A model generated the notes under the pieces. It was not told where the DNA came from, did not search any database, and was given only the letters and a program-made list of their open reading frames with translations. A stretch of DNA of 64,000 nt from positions 301,993,456 through 302,057,455 of the forward strand of contig CM060922.1 of NCBI GenBank assembly GCA_030737875.1, given 5' to 3'. Shown here piece by piece: positions 1-12,394 of the stretch (positions are counted from its first letter, which is position 1; each line of letters opens with the position of its first letter). The position numbers and the translations under genes were made by a program. The DNA is from Allium sativum. Lineage: Eukaryota; Streptophyta; Magnoliopsida; Asparagales; Amaryllidaceae.

Positions 1-898
1 CCTGAGCCTCCTTGGTTGCCTTTAACAGCCGGCAATCCTGCTTTACATGGCCAAACCGATGGCAAATGCTGCATTCTCTGGTCTCTTGAAACTTGCTCTT
101 TGATTTAGGTTCATTCTTCTTTAGTTTCTTTAAAGATCTGCAATTTCCTTGCAAATGCCCTCGCTTATGGCAGTTATTACATACGGCAGTCGTTGCTAGT
201 TCTTTTTTAGATCTGGCCCTTTTTCGATTGACTTTAGGCTTCTTACTGACCTCGGACATCGTACTGGCCTCAGGACGATCAGTTTCAGACTCAACTTTAT
301 TACTAGAACTGACCTCCTCTTCGTAGTGTAACATACCTTTCTTGTCTAGATCTTCGTACTGGTAAGCCATGTATATCATTTCAGAAAAAGGAAGCTTCAC
401 ATTCCTCATTACACTATTCTGATATTTTCTTTGAAGCCCGTTGATAAATCTCAGATTCTTCCTCTTTAGATTTTGAATTAGATGAGGGGCAAAGTGAGAA
501 AGTTCATTGAATTTCTTATGATATTCTGGGATGGTCATATCTCCTTGTATCAGATAAGAAAATTCATCACATAGCTGCTCAATTGCTTCAGGAGGAGTAA
601 ATCTTTCTAGGAAAATCACTTTGAATCTATCCCAGGTGATATCACCTTCTGGATTATCCTTAATAACCGAATCCCACCAGAACAAGGCTTCGTCTTTGAG
701 TGCCCAGGAGGCCAGTAATCTTTTCTGGTCATCTCTCAGCTTTAAACCGTCAAAGATTTTCTCAGCAGAACGAATCCAAGCTTGTGTTTTCATAATAGAT
801 TCTTCGCCCGAGAACGGTATTCCACCCATATTTTGATACTTAATCAATAGGGCCTTAATATCTGGTTCTGCAATCCTTCTGTTTCTGACACTCAATTT
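1..898 (-). CDS. gag: Gag polyprotein fragment of element A, C-terminus off the left edge
   Basis: On the minus strand an open frame of 299 codons runs from 898 to the window edge. Gag is the nucleocapsid precursor that packages element RNA in cytoplasmic particles. Residues about 10-150 fit the retrotransposon Gag fold: a PFSG motif, AWI..AEKIF, ALFWWDSV, then TWDRFKVIFLERF and PEYHKKFNEL. Two CCHC zinc knuckles follow, CX2CX4HX4C, at residues 240-253 (CNNC..H..C, bases 181-140) and 276-289 (CSIC..H..C, bases 73-32), separated by a basic linker. A TAG at 899-901 closes the frame upstream, and the first Met (829-827) lies inside the domain, so the true start is lost or in another frame. The copy is probably a pseudogene at its N-terminus but its core is unbroken. 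The family call is firm; current function is unlikely unless the 5' end is spliced (TTTGCAG precedes it near 915). Confidence 0.85.
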
Positions 899-1054
899 CT
901 AGTTCTTCTGCAAATAGCAGATCAAGTGTCAGGTCAACAGAAAAGATATTTCAAAATATAGAAACATATACTTGAATGTAGATGTGTCTATCGGGTTGTA
1001 TTTCATTCTGCTTTACTCATACTAGGATATTACCGATCCTATCTGTAATGAGCT

Positions 1055-1093
1055 ACCCGTCCTAGAACACTACTGGTTCTATTTCTGATGAGT
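1055..1093 (-). promoter_or_regulatory. Leader stem-loop after the primer site of A (putative packaging signal)
   Basis: On the minus strand an outer stem (GATGAGT reading the plus strand at 1087-1093, paired with 1055-1061) encloses a perfect 5-bp stem AGAAC/GTTCT (1064-1080) with a 7-base loop CAGTAGT. The same loop and fold, with different stem bases, occur at the same place in C, E and (variant loop) G. Confidence 0.55.
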
Positions 1094-1132
1094 TCGTTGA
1101 TATGTTATATTCCAGCACTAAGCTTAACCAAA

Positions 1133-1144
1133 GCTTTGATACCA
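1133..1144 (-). promoter_or_regulatory. Primer binding site of A (initiator tRNA-Met)
   Basis: Minus strand TGGTATCAAAGC, one base from the usual TGGTATCAGAGC, three bases inside the LTR end. tRNA-Met would prime minus-strand DNA synthesis here. Confidence 0.85.
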
Positions 1145-3012
1145 CGATGTGACGACCCCAAACCCCGTACCTCGGCGGCAAGGGTAATCTTTGGAATATA
1201 ACATATAAACAGATAATAGCAGAACAGAAATAAATAAATACACCAGATAATGAACAAATAATACACTCGATAAACGAAATCATCAGAGTTACACAGTATA
1301 CAGGATCATACTTAGTACAAATACAGTTCAGCTATGCATAAGTGTCTACAGCGGAAACAAACATAATATGTACAATAGGAGCTGAACAGCATAAAAAGAG
1401 ATAAATGATAGAATCCATCTTCAGCTCTAGCTATCCAGAAAGAGCCAGATAAAACATGAATACAAGGCTGCCCGTGTAGAAAAAAGGGGCACCCGAGTTT
1501 GCAAGTGAAACAAACTATGAGTCAGTCATGGGACTGGTATGAGAAATCTACTTAACACATTATACAATTGGCCAATCACAGGACCACACCACTTTCGCAA
1601 AACGGGTTTATTCCATTGGATTGCCAGTGCTTTAAAATAAATCATTCTTTTAAAACATCACAATGCTTTTTATAAATATAAAGCCATTATAAGACTCAGT
1701 TCCCATTACACAATGCAACGCAAACCGGAGGATAGAGTTTTTACCTTATAATGGCCAAAATATGCTTGATACGAATAAAACAAAAGAATTTAAAATTATT
1801 ACTAGTGTTTATATGTTTCAAAAACAATTTCAAATCATAAGTATCAATCATAGATGGCATTAATGCCCCATACCACTATGTCGCTATATATTGGTATACA
1901 ATCAAAACCGCACAGTCACGTATTTGGAAATTGGATTTCCGTCATGAACCAAGGCAAAAGATAGTCCTTACCGACTTCGAGACAATCTAACCCATGTCTC
2001 TGGAACAGCCGCAACTGCCCTTTGGATTGTCAGGGTCGGTCCACACGGAGTGGATTATAGTGCCTGAACAATACGTTTCCCCGCCCTTTGGGGCATAAAT
2101 GAGCCAACGAATGACTCCATCGGTCCCGGATCGACCGATATAACCGAGGCGCCTCGCAACAGCAACAACCACATAGGTGAAAATAATATAAATGTCAGCC
2201 AGTTTAAGCACTGACACCACCTCTATCTAGAAGAAAACGCATGCCCTCCCTGATGTCCTCTCCCGTTTCTGGTTCATACCGGGGTGTGTGGTTCGCGAAT
2301 TCACGTTATACACAAAGCTACGCCACACAGGCGGTGCTTTGATCAACACCACAAGACTTTGCTTTTCAATAGAAGCCCTGATCACTGCATCTTAGCATGC
2401 TACACAGGCAATTCACACCATGCAATTGATGGCTATCAATCACACAGAATGAATTCCAATGTCAGACACACAGTTCATTTGCAAGTCCGTTCTGGGTTTG
2501 AACAAAACCGGAGGCACTATATACCTCAAATACCCATCAAACTCCACGTACGTCTGGACGATCACCACTCATTATCCATATTTCGGGATGCCTCCCAATC
2601 AGGACATCAGTTACCATCCAAACGAGGTGAAGATCTCCGGTCTTTGACCATCATCTTCGTCTTCGATTTCTTATCGTCGATTCAGTTATTCAGAATGGGA
2701 TAAACCCGGTCTTTCTGAGCAACTCGCGTATATAAATATCTAATGCTACAAAAACACAACATACGCCTCATCCCAATTCATTAGTCACTAACCGTCAATC
2801 AGTAAGAGAACGATTTCCCAAATATTAACCCCGAAGGCCGAAACCAACATCAGATCAAAACCCAGGAAACCATTTGACTAAGCCAACCTTCAGTTAATTT
2901 CTAAATTTCGCATTCCGTATCGTTTATAATATTTTATAACGATTTATCGCTATTTTTATTTATTTTAAAATAGCCAATTTATTCAAACGACGCTTCGGGC
3001 CATAACGCGGCT

Positions 3013-3490
3013 GTGGCGCTGTTTTTCTTCAGATTTGATTTACAGATATCTGAAAATCTGACCGTTGGATCTTCACAAATTTTATACCATTAGAAAGATC
3101 TTTTCAACGAATCCAACGGTTCCGGTTTTGGGAAAATCCGACGGTCGGATCTCCCGGTACAATCGTTTGAAGTTTCGATTTCAAAATACGAACTACAGCG
3201 TCGTTATTCGATTTAATTTAATTATATTTATATATATAAATATAATCGATTATGGCGCTGTTTTTCTTCAGATTTGAATTAAACATTCCAGACAATCCAA
3301 CCGTTGGATCTTTACAAAGTTGATGTCGTTGGAAAGATATTCCCAAAGCGAACCCAACGGTTTCGGTTTCGAGAAAATCCGATGGTCGGATCTCCCGCAC
3401 TAATCGTTTGAAATCACAGTTTCAAAACATGAACTGCAGCTTCGTTATTCGATATATTTTAATTATATTTATATATATGAATATAAATAT
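3013..3490. repeat. Diverged tandem duplication of about 240 bp inside LTR A
   Basis: Two units, about 3013-3253 and 3254-3490, both start GGCGCTGTTTTTCTTCAG and share CCGTTGGATC, the CCAACGGTT segment, AAAATCCGAYGGTCGGATCTCC and a 3' end ATTATATTTATATATA. One related unit is found in LTRs D and E, in inverse orientation, for example near 24230-24330. Confidence 0.75.
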
Positions 3491-4224
3491 AAACGATTCT
3501 TTGACTTTAAAACTATTTTCTTTTCATACATTTGATAAAAATGATATTTTTATCCAACCGACATTCACTTCGACACTTCACTATTTTTAACAATTCATGT
3601 TTATAGTAAAAATGTGATTTTTATTGTAAAACGATTTATTTCAAAACACGACTATTTTATATAGTTCATATAGATGATAAAAATATGATTTTTATTATAA
3701 AACAATTTATTTCAAAACATGACTATTTTATATAGTTCGTATAGATGATAAAAATATAATTTTTATTTTAAAAAAATTTGTTTCAAAATACAAATACCAT
3801 TCAACACATGAATTTCTATTCAACGAATGAATTTCTGTTCAACACATGAAGGTTTTCTATTTAACACACGAATATAGTTTCAACACATGAATATTATTCA
3901 AAATTTCGGCAGCATATTTGCAGGGTAGTTTAAACCGGGGTCATCCCTAGTATGGCTCCTCGCTCTACCTTAAAGCCTCGTAGCTTTTGACAATGGGGAT
4001 TTCATGCATCTAGTTCGCACGCAGGCGACATGTATATTTTTATTTCTTTTCCACAAACTAATCCTATGTGGTTTCAACCAAATAATTCTCAACCACAAAC
4101 GAGTATTTTTCAACCACAATCAATCAATTTCAACCACAAACAATTCTAATCAACCATTCGCTATCAATCAATTTTCACACCAATCACAACCAATAAATAT
4201 CGTCCATGGTTTGTGGACGAGGGG

Positions 4225-4231
<7 letters not shown>

Positions 4232-4268
<37 letters not shown>
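4232..4268. repeat. (TA)n microsatellite
   Basis: An uninterrupted run of about 18 TA units inside LTR A. Confidence 0.95.
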
Positions 4269-4270
<2 letters not shown>

Positions 4271-5041
4271 CATTTCACTTCTATTTCAACACATATATAA
4301 TTTTTACAACGCATATATAACTTATACATCGAACGTACAACTTATACAACGCTTATACATGAGGTGTACAACGCTTATATAACTCACACATCGACTATAT
4401 AATTTATACATCGTCGTTTTCCATATCGTTTATAATTTAGAAATCTCACATTGGGTTCCACTCCACCAAAAATAGCAGAAGGCTCAGAAAAATATGCGGT
4501 CTCTTCTAGAATGTAGAAGACGTCCACACGAGTCAACTGTCTCTTGTTTCACTGAATTTCGTCAACAAAAGAAAAAGATATGATTTTTACAGTGAAATCA
4601 AAAACTGTAGCGCTTTCAACTGCTATAATATAGTTTAAATTAAAATAGCTGTATACCTCTCTGAAATGTTTAAAACTAGGTTTAGATTTTTCTTCAAATC
4701 TGTGTAGCTTCACGTCGATTGGCCGACGCCACGTGAGAGAGCTCGGAGAGGCGCGCCAGGGGGCACCAACCGCCGCCAACTCGCACTCAGATCGGCGGAG
4801 AAATCGGGGCGTGAACGGAGGAACTTCGTGGCCGTGGATCTCTTCGAATATCGGACGATAATTAACAAACTTCACATGGATTTGAAGCTCGTCCCGAGAT
4901 CTTCAAAAAGTTCCAAAGGAGGGGGTGGTTTCGTTAAGTGTGGGAGGAGAAAACGAGGGAGGAAGGATTGAAGGTCAGCCGCCGTCGGTTCCGATATTTT
5001 ACGGGGAGAGAGAGTGTGCCTCGACCAATGATTTTTTTTTA

Positions 5042-5049
5042 TATTTATA
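5042..5049 (-). promoter_or_regulatory. TATA box of LTR A
   Basis: Minus-strand TATAAATA, about 0.86 kb from the LTR start and just upstream of a pyrimidine-rich, GC-richer segment. The position predicts a short U3 and a very long R-U5. Confidence 0.5.
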
Positions 5050-6348
5050 AATTTTAAAAATCCGAAAATACCCCTTGTCACACACGAACACCAATCCAAA
5101 CCCAACGACTGTCGTCCCTAGCTAAATACCCCTATTCCGAACACAATGGGATATGTTTCAAAGGCCCATTCGACTGTTTCAGTCATTTTTCCTTCAAATT
5201 AAAATATAAAACATTCAATATTTAATTTGAACGTACATTTCAATTTGCCAGGGCCACAAACTGATTCTAAAAATCCCCGAAAAATAAATCTAGCTATGTT
5301 TTGACGATACGGTCCCAACAAAACTAGTTTCGTCGAATTCTAAGACCGTTTGAAAAATGGCCCTTTTCTGGTTGATCCAATTTAATAGAAATCGACCAAA
5401 CACATTTTCCTTTGCCACGCTCACATACTAGCTTCAAAAATTATGAAATTTGAAATCTAGCAACAATTTGACATCCCGGATCCAACAAAAGTTGTTTCGT
5501 CGAATTCTGAAGTCGTTTGCAAAATGGTCATTTTCACGGGCTATATAAACTCCATAACTACCTTCCAGAAATTTCATTTGGCCATAACTTTTGCTTCCCG
5601 CTATGAAACTTCGATTTTTCAGATTCGTTAGAAAGATATTCACTAACAGATTTAAATATTTTTGGTTTCACTCAAATCTGTTTTGTTTTGCACCCGGTAC
5701 AGTCAGTCAAAGTTTGAATTCAAATTTTGAAACTATCGCACCATTTCAGGCCTTGTTTATAATTAGAATTAATTATATTTATTTTCAAACGTCGATTCAA
5801 ACTCACTTTTCGTCGTTATTATTTAAAATATTTATTTTAAATATTTAAAATCCACTAAAACAGCCAATTTAAAATTTTTAAATTGGTTCAGATTTTCTGG
5901 GTCGTTACAAAGAAATACTGGAATGTTAAAAAGGAAATTTTCAATGTTATATAAAAAAAAGAAATATTTATAAAATCAAAAGATTTTATAAAAAGAAAAC
6001 TATTTATTTAGAAAATAAATAGATTAAAAAGGGGATACTTATTTGTAAATCAAATAGCTAAAATTGAAGAGAAATATTTGTAAACTATTTACAAATAGAA
6101 TTGAAAAGGGATATTTATTTGAAAATAAATAGAATAGAAAGGGGAAATATGTGTAAAACAAATAGAAAGGAAATAGTTGGATTATTAAAGGAATTTCTTA
6201 TAAAACCAATGGATTTTATATAAAAAGGAAATATTTTATAGAATTATCAAACAGGGATTTATTTTGTAAATAAATAGATTATAAAAGGAAATACTTGAAA
6301 AGTGACTAGAATTATATAAAAGGAGAATTTTACATTTGAAAGGTTTAG

Positions 6349-6369
6349 ACCCGTGCTTCGCACACGGGT
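6349..6369. other. Short perfect hairpin
   Basis: ACCCGTG and CACGGGT form a 7-bp stem around a 7-base loop CTTCGCA, in otherwise AT-rich sequence of LTR B. Confidence 0.6.
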
Positions 6370-6819
6370 ATAACATGATATGGATTTAAAGCAAAGATTT
6401 TAAATAGAATCTATTCTGACCGATAGATTGAGAAGATAAATTTATAAATAATATTTTATAAATTAAATAATATGTTTATCATTGTATAAATAGAATATAT
6501 AAGTCGGGACTTATATAGAGACGTAAGAATCGATTTCAACATCGATATTTGAAACTGAATAAACTTAGAGTTAATTAGATAGAGTTAATCAAATTAGAAT
6601 TAATTGAATATTAGTTATTCAATTAGAGTTGACCGAATATATTTATTTGAGATAGAGCTAGTCAAAACATTGTTATTCAGGATGAGTCGCCATTTCATAC
6701 GACTGCTAGCATAATTCGCAGGGCTGTAGATAGCCTACGGCGGTCGGATGTTTCCTGAGAGAATCAGGCATAACCATTGTGATCGCTGCGATCTAGAGTC
6801 AAGCGAATGGAGTTAAACA

Positions 6820-6990
6820 GAATATTAGTTAATCGATAGGAGTTAAATAAGTTGAGTTAGAGTTAATCGATCAGAGTTAACCAGTTAGAGTTAATCAGTT
6901 AGAGTCAACCAGTTAGAGTTAGTCAATTAGAGTTAACCAGTTATGGCTAATCAATCAAAGTTAATTGATTAGAGTTAAATCGAACTACAG
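6820..6990. repeat. Degenerate tandem repeat of about 15 bp
   Basis: Successive variants of AGAGTTAACCAGTT / AGAGTTAATCAGTT, about ten units, within LTR B. Confidence 0.7.
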
Positions 6991-7065
6991 TTATCCAAAT
7001 GGAGTTAATCAAGTTCGAGTTAGTTGAGTATTAGTAAATTGAATAGAGTTAGTAAAAAGTAGAAT

Positions 7066-7270
7066 AATCGAATATAGTTTGTTCGAGGTAAGTCAAATCG
7101 AATATAGTTTATTCGAGGTAAGTCAAATCGAATATAGTTTATTCGAGGTGCATTAAATCGAATATAGTTTATTCAAGGTGAGTTAAATCGAATATAAGTT
7201 ATTCGAGGTGGGTTAAATCGAATATGAGTTATTCGAAGGGAGTTAAATCGAATAAAGATTATTCGAGAGG
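7066..7270. repeat. 30-bp tandem repeat, about seven units
   Basis: The unit holds AAATCGAATATAGTTTATTC followed by GAGGTGAGTT-like bases. The first units are nearly identical and the last ones diverge. It is unique to LTR B in this window. Confidence 0.85.
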
Positions 7271-7918
7271 GAATTGTAAGTTGAAATTCGATTATATCAA
7301 ATTTGGGAAAATGCTATATACTTTCCAGCTTCAAATCAAGATTTATTTATTTATTAATAAATTAGTCATTGTTTATTTATTCAAATTAAGGAAGAAAAGT
7401 TATATTTAAGTTATTATATTTCGAAAGTATTAGATTATATCACTATGGTTATAATCAAATAATTTTGGTAAAAGAAGTGGATTCGTAAATAGAATCCGAG
7501 AGTTTCGTAAGGAAGTTTGTAAAAGGTTTAAAGGTGGACCGTGTCTGTTTCAAAGTTAGGGATGTTGTTCAGTTAAGGTCTAAGAGGTAATTATACCCTA
7601 ACTTGATTGACTTCGTTTTTAACTAAGGAATGGTTAAGGTTCGATAGTGAAGGTTGGTTAAGTGAATCTAATTAATGAGTATAATGGTTCGAATTCGCAT
7701 AGTGACGTTATAGTTAAACGTCTATTTAAATCTAATGAAGGAATTTTGGAAACGTTTTCCAAATAAAGATTGGAAATGTTTTATAATATAGAAAATGTAT
7801 AGAAAGGGAAAACGAATAAATTAATAATTAATTAATTTAAAAAGGGAAAATGTTGATTGATGATTGGTCGATCGAATTTCTATCTAAAAATAAGATCGTT
7901 GGTTGTACACCTATTTTT

Positions 7919-7948
7919 CTTTGATAGTTAAATCACCGACTATCGAAG
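7919..7948 (+). other. Conserved hairpin 'GATAGT' in LTR B
   Basis: CTTTGATAGT (7919-7928) pairs with ACTATCGAAG (7939-7948), ten pairs with one T-G wobble and a 10-base loop. Homologues with compensating changes lie at 16510-16539, 49481-49506 and 56754-56783. Confidence 0.6.
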
Positions 7949-8106
7949 TTTTTGACCATTTTATCGTCGTCAATACGGAGAGACCGGGATCAGATTCATT
8001 ATCTGAAAACCACTCTGTATGGACGTTAACGTTGCGATCAAGTATGATGGAGATAATGAAGACGGAGTTATGCAAGGGCTATCCTGTTTACAAAATAGTG
8101 CCTTCG

Positions 8107-8129
8107 GTTTGTCCAATCCCAGGACAAAC
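8107..8129 (+). other. Conserved hairpin with 7-base loop in LTR B
   Basis: GTTTGTCC and GGACAAAC pair perfectly around AATCCCA. The counterpart in C pairs TTCGTTC with GAACGAA around the same loop, in G TCATCC with GGATGA. Confidence 0.6.
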
Positions 8130-9337
8130 GTGAATGGAAGAATGTCTGACAGAGTATATCTAACGGATCGCATAAGTTGATCTCTTCAAACATACTTACG
8201 TTTGGTGGCGGAAGAATTTGTTTCTCTTAGCTTTATACCCGTGATATTTTTTAGGAAATCAATTTGTGGTTTGGCGGGTATGACGATGTGGCATTCAAAG
8301 TAAATGAATGTATGATCTGTCAAAAGATACCTAATGACCTCAAGCCTCATCAACCGGGTAATGACAGAAATCGGGCAGGCAGCATGGCTAAGTGGGTCGC
8401 TCCTATTAGGGTGTATATCACCTATCTAGAGAAAATCCATTTCATTCTTTTATCTATTATCGATGTTGTCCCTTTTCGGGAAGACCGTGGGTAGCTCCTA
8501 ACTGTTGGTGGTATACATTCGATACACTCAAGCGAAATGAGTGGTCGGTCATGTGTGGGCCGGGTTTCAAGATGTTCTTGTTGAACCCAGTGTATTCGCC
8601 TCTAGAGATACACTATCGGCGGGTGGTCCCATACCTTGTCATAGTTGGAATCCAATCTCCAATAAGTTCCCGCAGTTTTGTTTGTATACTATATATGTGG
8701 AACGTGAGATGCAAGCGTTTTGCTAGATTCTAATTACTTGTGATTAGACATTATTATAATATCAGAAAAGTATTGATTTCAAAAACTATTTTGGGTTATC
8801 GTAAGGTAAAAACCGTCCGTGTTTATGTGTGGATTGGTCTTACGATTTTATTTTCTTTTGGAAAGGATTTTGAAAAGTTAAACCGATGATTTGAGTTTAC
8901 TCACACCAGTCCCTTGACTGACCTAGAGTTTATTTTGTTTTGTTTTTCCCTAAACTCTTGGGTGCCCAAATTTGTACGGCAGTCAAGTAGTTCTGGTCTT
9001 TACAGAAATACTTGGAGGAGCTTGAAGCAGGAGGCTTCAGGATTATATAGCTATTGTTATTTCCGCTGTGTGTAAGTGTTGTACTCTGATAATGTTATCG
9101 TATGTATATACTGTTCTATTGCAAAGTTATGTTATATATTATATTTATTCGTTCCGCTGTGAGATTCGTATTACTCTGATTCTGTTCTGTAGTGATCTTC
9201 TTCTATTCTAATTTTCTATCTTATCTATTCTCACCCTCTAACTTCTTTCTATTAATGATCAGGTATTTTCGATGTTCGAATAGTTAACATGGCGGTTTTG
9301 TGTTGATTTTCGGAGTCGAAAATCTCAGTTCGTTACA

Positions 9338-10624
9338 AAAGTGCAAGGGCTTTTTCTATTAATAGAAATTGTGCCTTCAGTTTCGTTCAATCCCAGAAAG
9401 AACGTATATGGTCGAATGCCTGACAGAGTATTTCCAATGATCGAATATGTTGGTCTGTATAAATATACATGGTGGAAACGGATTTATTCCCTTAGCATAA
9501 TATCAAGAATATATTTGTGCAAATCAATTAATGATTAACGGATCTGACAATGTGGCATTCAAAGTGATTGGGTTATAAATGAATGATAAGAAATTGTAGA
9601 CTCAGGCCTTAACAACCGGGAAATGACAAAAATATGGCAGGCAGCATGGTTATGTGGGTCGCTCCCACTCGGGTGTATAATCACCTATCTAGAGAAATTC
9701 ATTTTACTTCTTTAATCTATCGATGCTGTCCCTTTTTGGGAAATGGTATTTGATCCCAACCGTTGGTGATATACATTCGATACACTCAAGCGAAATGAGT
9801 GGTCGGTCATGTGTGGGCTGGGTTGCAAGACGTTCTTGTTGAACCCGGTGTATTCCTCTCTAGATATACACTATCGGAAGGTGGTTCCATATCTTGTCAT
9901 GTTGGAAATCCAATCTCCAATAAGCGCCCTGCGGTTTTTGATTTTATATTATATATGGAGCGTGCGATGCAAGCGTTCCGCTAGATTGTTATTTATTTGA
10001 TGTAGACATTATTATAATATCACTGGATTTTCGTATCAAAGTGTTTTTGGGTTATAGTAAGGTAAAAACCGTCCATGATTATGTGTGGGCTGGTCTTACT
10101 ATTATCCTTTCTTTCGAAAGGATTTTGAACGTTAAACAAATGATTGGAGTTTACTCACACCAGTCCCATGACTGACCCAGAGTTTATTTTATTAGTTTTC
10201 CCTAAACTCTTGGGTGCCTAAATTTGTACGGACAGTCAAGTAGTCGGGATTTTCCAGATTCACTTGAAGAGCTGGAAGCAGGAAGCTTCACTAGTTAGCT
10301 ATAGACTATCATATATTCCGCTGTGTAACACGTTTATATCTGGAAATAGGTGTTTATAACTGTTCCAGAAGTTGCTGTTGTTCTCTGATGATGGTATGTA
10401 TATAAAGTTACCGAATTGTATTTCAAAGTTACGTTATATAATATATTTTTATTCGTTCCGCTGTGAGATTTGTGTTCTTTGTTTTTCTTCTATTCTAACT
10501 TTTCTTTCTTTCTATTTCTCACCCTCTAACTTCTTTCTAATAATGATTCGTATTTCTGTACAATTTGGGTTGGACGTGTGGTGTTATTAGTCAACTCAGA
10601 TAGTACGGATTTGCGGCCATTACA
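9338..10624 (+). repeat. 5' LTR of element C, 3' part (1287 bp)
   Basis: It matches 16656-17650 plus 47286-47562 of the 3' LTR and ends GCGGCCATTACA directly before a primer site. Its 5' part lies left of the window, beyond B and A. Confidence 0.85.
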
Positions 10625-10626
10625 GT

Positions 10627-10638
10627 TGGTATCAGAGC
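10627..10638 (+). promoter_or_regulatory. Primer binding site of C (initiator tRNA-Met)
   Basis: TGGTATCAGAGC, two bases after the LTR end. Confidence 0.9.
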
Positions 10639-10677
10639 TTAGGTTGAGCGAATACCTAGGCTTTGGTGGAGTTGTGC

Positions 10678-10712
10678 TCATTAGAGATAGGGTCAGTAGT
10701 GCCTTATAATGA
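10678..10712 (+). promoter_or_regulatory. Leader stem-loop of C (putative packaging signal)
   Basis: Outer stem TCATT/AATGA, inner stem AGGGT/GCCTT (two G-T wobbles), loop CAGTAGT at 10694-10700. Same architecture as in A and E. Confidence 0.55.
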
Positions 10713-11722
10713 ATTGAACGTATATATATGAGAGCGCGTATTTGTTAATTGGTATAAAAGTTGTTTTATATTGTGTTGGCTAGTCTGTTGAGTGGTTTAT
10801 GAATTCTGATCGAATCATGGGACGCCATGACGTCGATAAGAATTTGTAAATACTTGAACAGAATGTTGAACATGATACTGTTTTCAAATGGGTAAATGAA
10901 ATAATTTTACCCAAAATGCTATTTTGTATAGAAGGAATAATTTTCTGAAATTATTAAAATATATGAATATGTTGATTGTTAGAAATATAACCAAACGAGA
11001 TTACAAAATTTAAATGATTATTTATAACCAAAATAATTTGTATATGGATAATATATACAAATGAGATGATCTGAAATTGAATTCAAAATCAGAATTAAGA
11101 ATTTAAAATTCTGGGAAGTTTGAAAATATTTTCTAAAGTATATTAGAATAATATAGCTTTGTTTTAAAAGGAGTTTGAGTAGAAACCATTTCAGATGGAT
11201 TTTGAAAGTGATAAAGCATTGAACTCACTTCAGTGGCTGGAAAATAATTCTAATGAGGACTGCAGCTTCATCAGTGTTCATTTTCGAGTTTCTATGTGAT
11301 GGATTGCTACCTTAGAAAAGTTTTGATGGAAATTTTTTTGAAAGAAAACAAACTGGTTTGAATATTCAAATGTTTTGAAATTGTGATGTAAATAAATATA
11401 TGTATATATATTTATGCGATTCGAAAAGATTTGAAATAAAACCTAGGAATTTGACTTCTGGAATTTAAATTTCACTTAAGCAAGTTAAATGAATTGAAGT
11501 GAATAGATTAAATAGAATAAATTTAAATGGATTTAAATACATATGAATGGAATATGAATTGATGATAAATCATTCAGAACAAATGAATGGGGTATAGATG
11601 ATGTGTGATATAAACGAGAACCAAAAGATTTGGCTAAACTAAAATTTGTGCAAATATAAAATATTGAGTTTCGGAATAAGTTTTGAAAAGTTAATGGGTT
11701 TGAAGCACTTTTCTACCCTAGA

Positions 11723-11758
11723 AATTTCGGGGACGAAATTCTTTTAAGGGGGGAAGAA
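11723..11758 (+). promoter_or_regulatory. Pre-PPT hairpin and polypurine tract of C
   Basis: AATTTCG and CGAAATT pair around GGGA (11723-11740), followed by TAAGGGGGGAAGAA (11745-11758) and the LTR start TGTAACGACC. Plus-strand DNA synthesis would start at the purine tract. The hairpin recurs in G (51917-51934) and F (28694-28711). Confidence 0.8.
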
Positions 11759-11874
11759 TGTAACGACCCGGATTTTCGAACAATTTATTTTAAATATTTA
11801 ATATGGTGTTGATAATATAAATGGATTTATATATTGAGGTATCGATTTAATAATCGATATACGATTTATTCTGA

Positions 11875-11894
11875 ATATATATATATATATATAT
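11875..11894. repeat. (AT)n microsatellite
   Basis: About ten TA units near the start of the 3' LTR of C. Confidence 0.9.
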
Positions 11895-12386
11895 CAAATC
11901 TGAAATAATTGAATTCGAAATTAGAAACTGAATTGAAACGATTCAGATGATCAATAGAAATTGTATTTGAGGATAAACAATAATAATACTAATATATTAT
12001 CGAGGAATTTATTTGTGTTGAATTTAAATTATATTATATTAATTTAATGTGGTTATTTTATATATACGTTCAAATTAAATTCCAGAATATTTTATGTTGA
12101 GTTCAGAATAGTGTTGTAACGTTAAAACATCAGTCTTTACATTAAAATAGCGGTCCGCGATGTAAAGTGATAAACCCTGAGATATTCGATTTGTGGATAA
12201 GCTCGATGCCAAATCAAAATTGATTTAGATAAAATAAAAATCTCTTTATGTCAAATCAAATTAATGAGAAATCAAATAAAAGTCTAAATCAAAATCAAAA
12301 TCAATAAATAAATACACATCCTCTCAGCTGACTTATAGTCTACGGCTACCTCGCTACCTATTACTTGCATGCTAAGGATTTTAGTT

Positions 12387-12394
12387 TATAAATA
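12387..12394 (+). promoter_or_regulatory. TATA box of LTR C
   Basis: TATAAATA, about 0.63 kb into the LTR, followed about 35 bases on by a CA-rich start region and a GC-richer segment. Predicts a U3 of only about 0.66 kb. Confidence 0.55.

Larger units (their letters stand above)
1..5909 (-). mobile_element. Element A: Ty3/gypsy retrotransposon, left part outside window
   Basis: Read on the minus strand it has a 5' LTR (5909 to 1148), a primer site, a hairpin leader and gag running off the left edge. The LTR ends are TGTAACGACC and GGTCGTCACA, an inverted pair typical of Tekay-like chromoviruses. Pol, the 3' LTR and the left target duplication are outside the window. It interrupts LTR B, which resumes at 5910. 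Confidence 0.85.
1148..5909 (-). repeat. 5' LTR of element A (4762 bp)
   Basis: It begins TGTAACGACC at 5909 (minus strand) and ends GGTCGTCACA at 1148. Blocks match, in opposite orientation, the LTRs of D and E: the copy of the 115-nt stem-loop module at 2784-2896, the GTCAGTCATGGGACTGG segment near 1520, and the tract near 2000-2290. A TATA box at 5042-5049 is followed by a GC-rich island (about 4660-5010) with an open 108-codon frame, then AT-rich sequence. No functional protein is recognised inside. Confidence 0.8.
5910..9337 (+). repeat. LTR B, 3' part (3428 bp), interrupted on the left by A
   Basis: The segment ends AGTTCGTTACA at 9337. From about 7860 on it matches the LTRs of C (16440 onward) and G (49470 onward) in order: a TGATAGTTAAAT hairpin, the CTGACAGAGT box, CTATCTAGAGAAA, and TCACACCAGTCCC. 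It is flanked on the right by AAAGTGCAAGG, which in LTR C (16656) follows GAGT directly, so B was inserted in the 5' LTR of C. Whether an internal region existed is not visible. Confidence 0.75.
10625..11758 (+). mobile_element. Element C, internal region (non-autonomous, 1134 bp)
   Basis: It runs from the primer site to the polypurine tract without any long open frame, so C has no gag or pol and must use proteins of another element. After the primer site come the leader hairpin (10678-10712) and the ATATGAGAGCGCGTATTTG motif (10727-10745), also seen after the primer sites of F and G. The rest is AT-rich with no recognisable remnant of a gene. Confidence 0.8.

Noticed and set aside
93..326. 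Plus-strand frame over the gag of A
   Set aside because: Shadow of the minus-strand Gag with zinc knuckles.
1987..2220. Shared frame YVVVAVAR in A and D
   Set aside because: The match is LTR homology in both strands' context; the frame is not kept over the rest of the copies.
7066..7270. CRISPR-like regular repeats
   Set aside because: Units are contiguous with no spacers, and the context is a plant retrotransposon.
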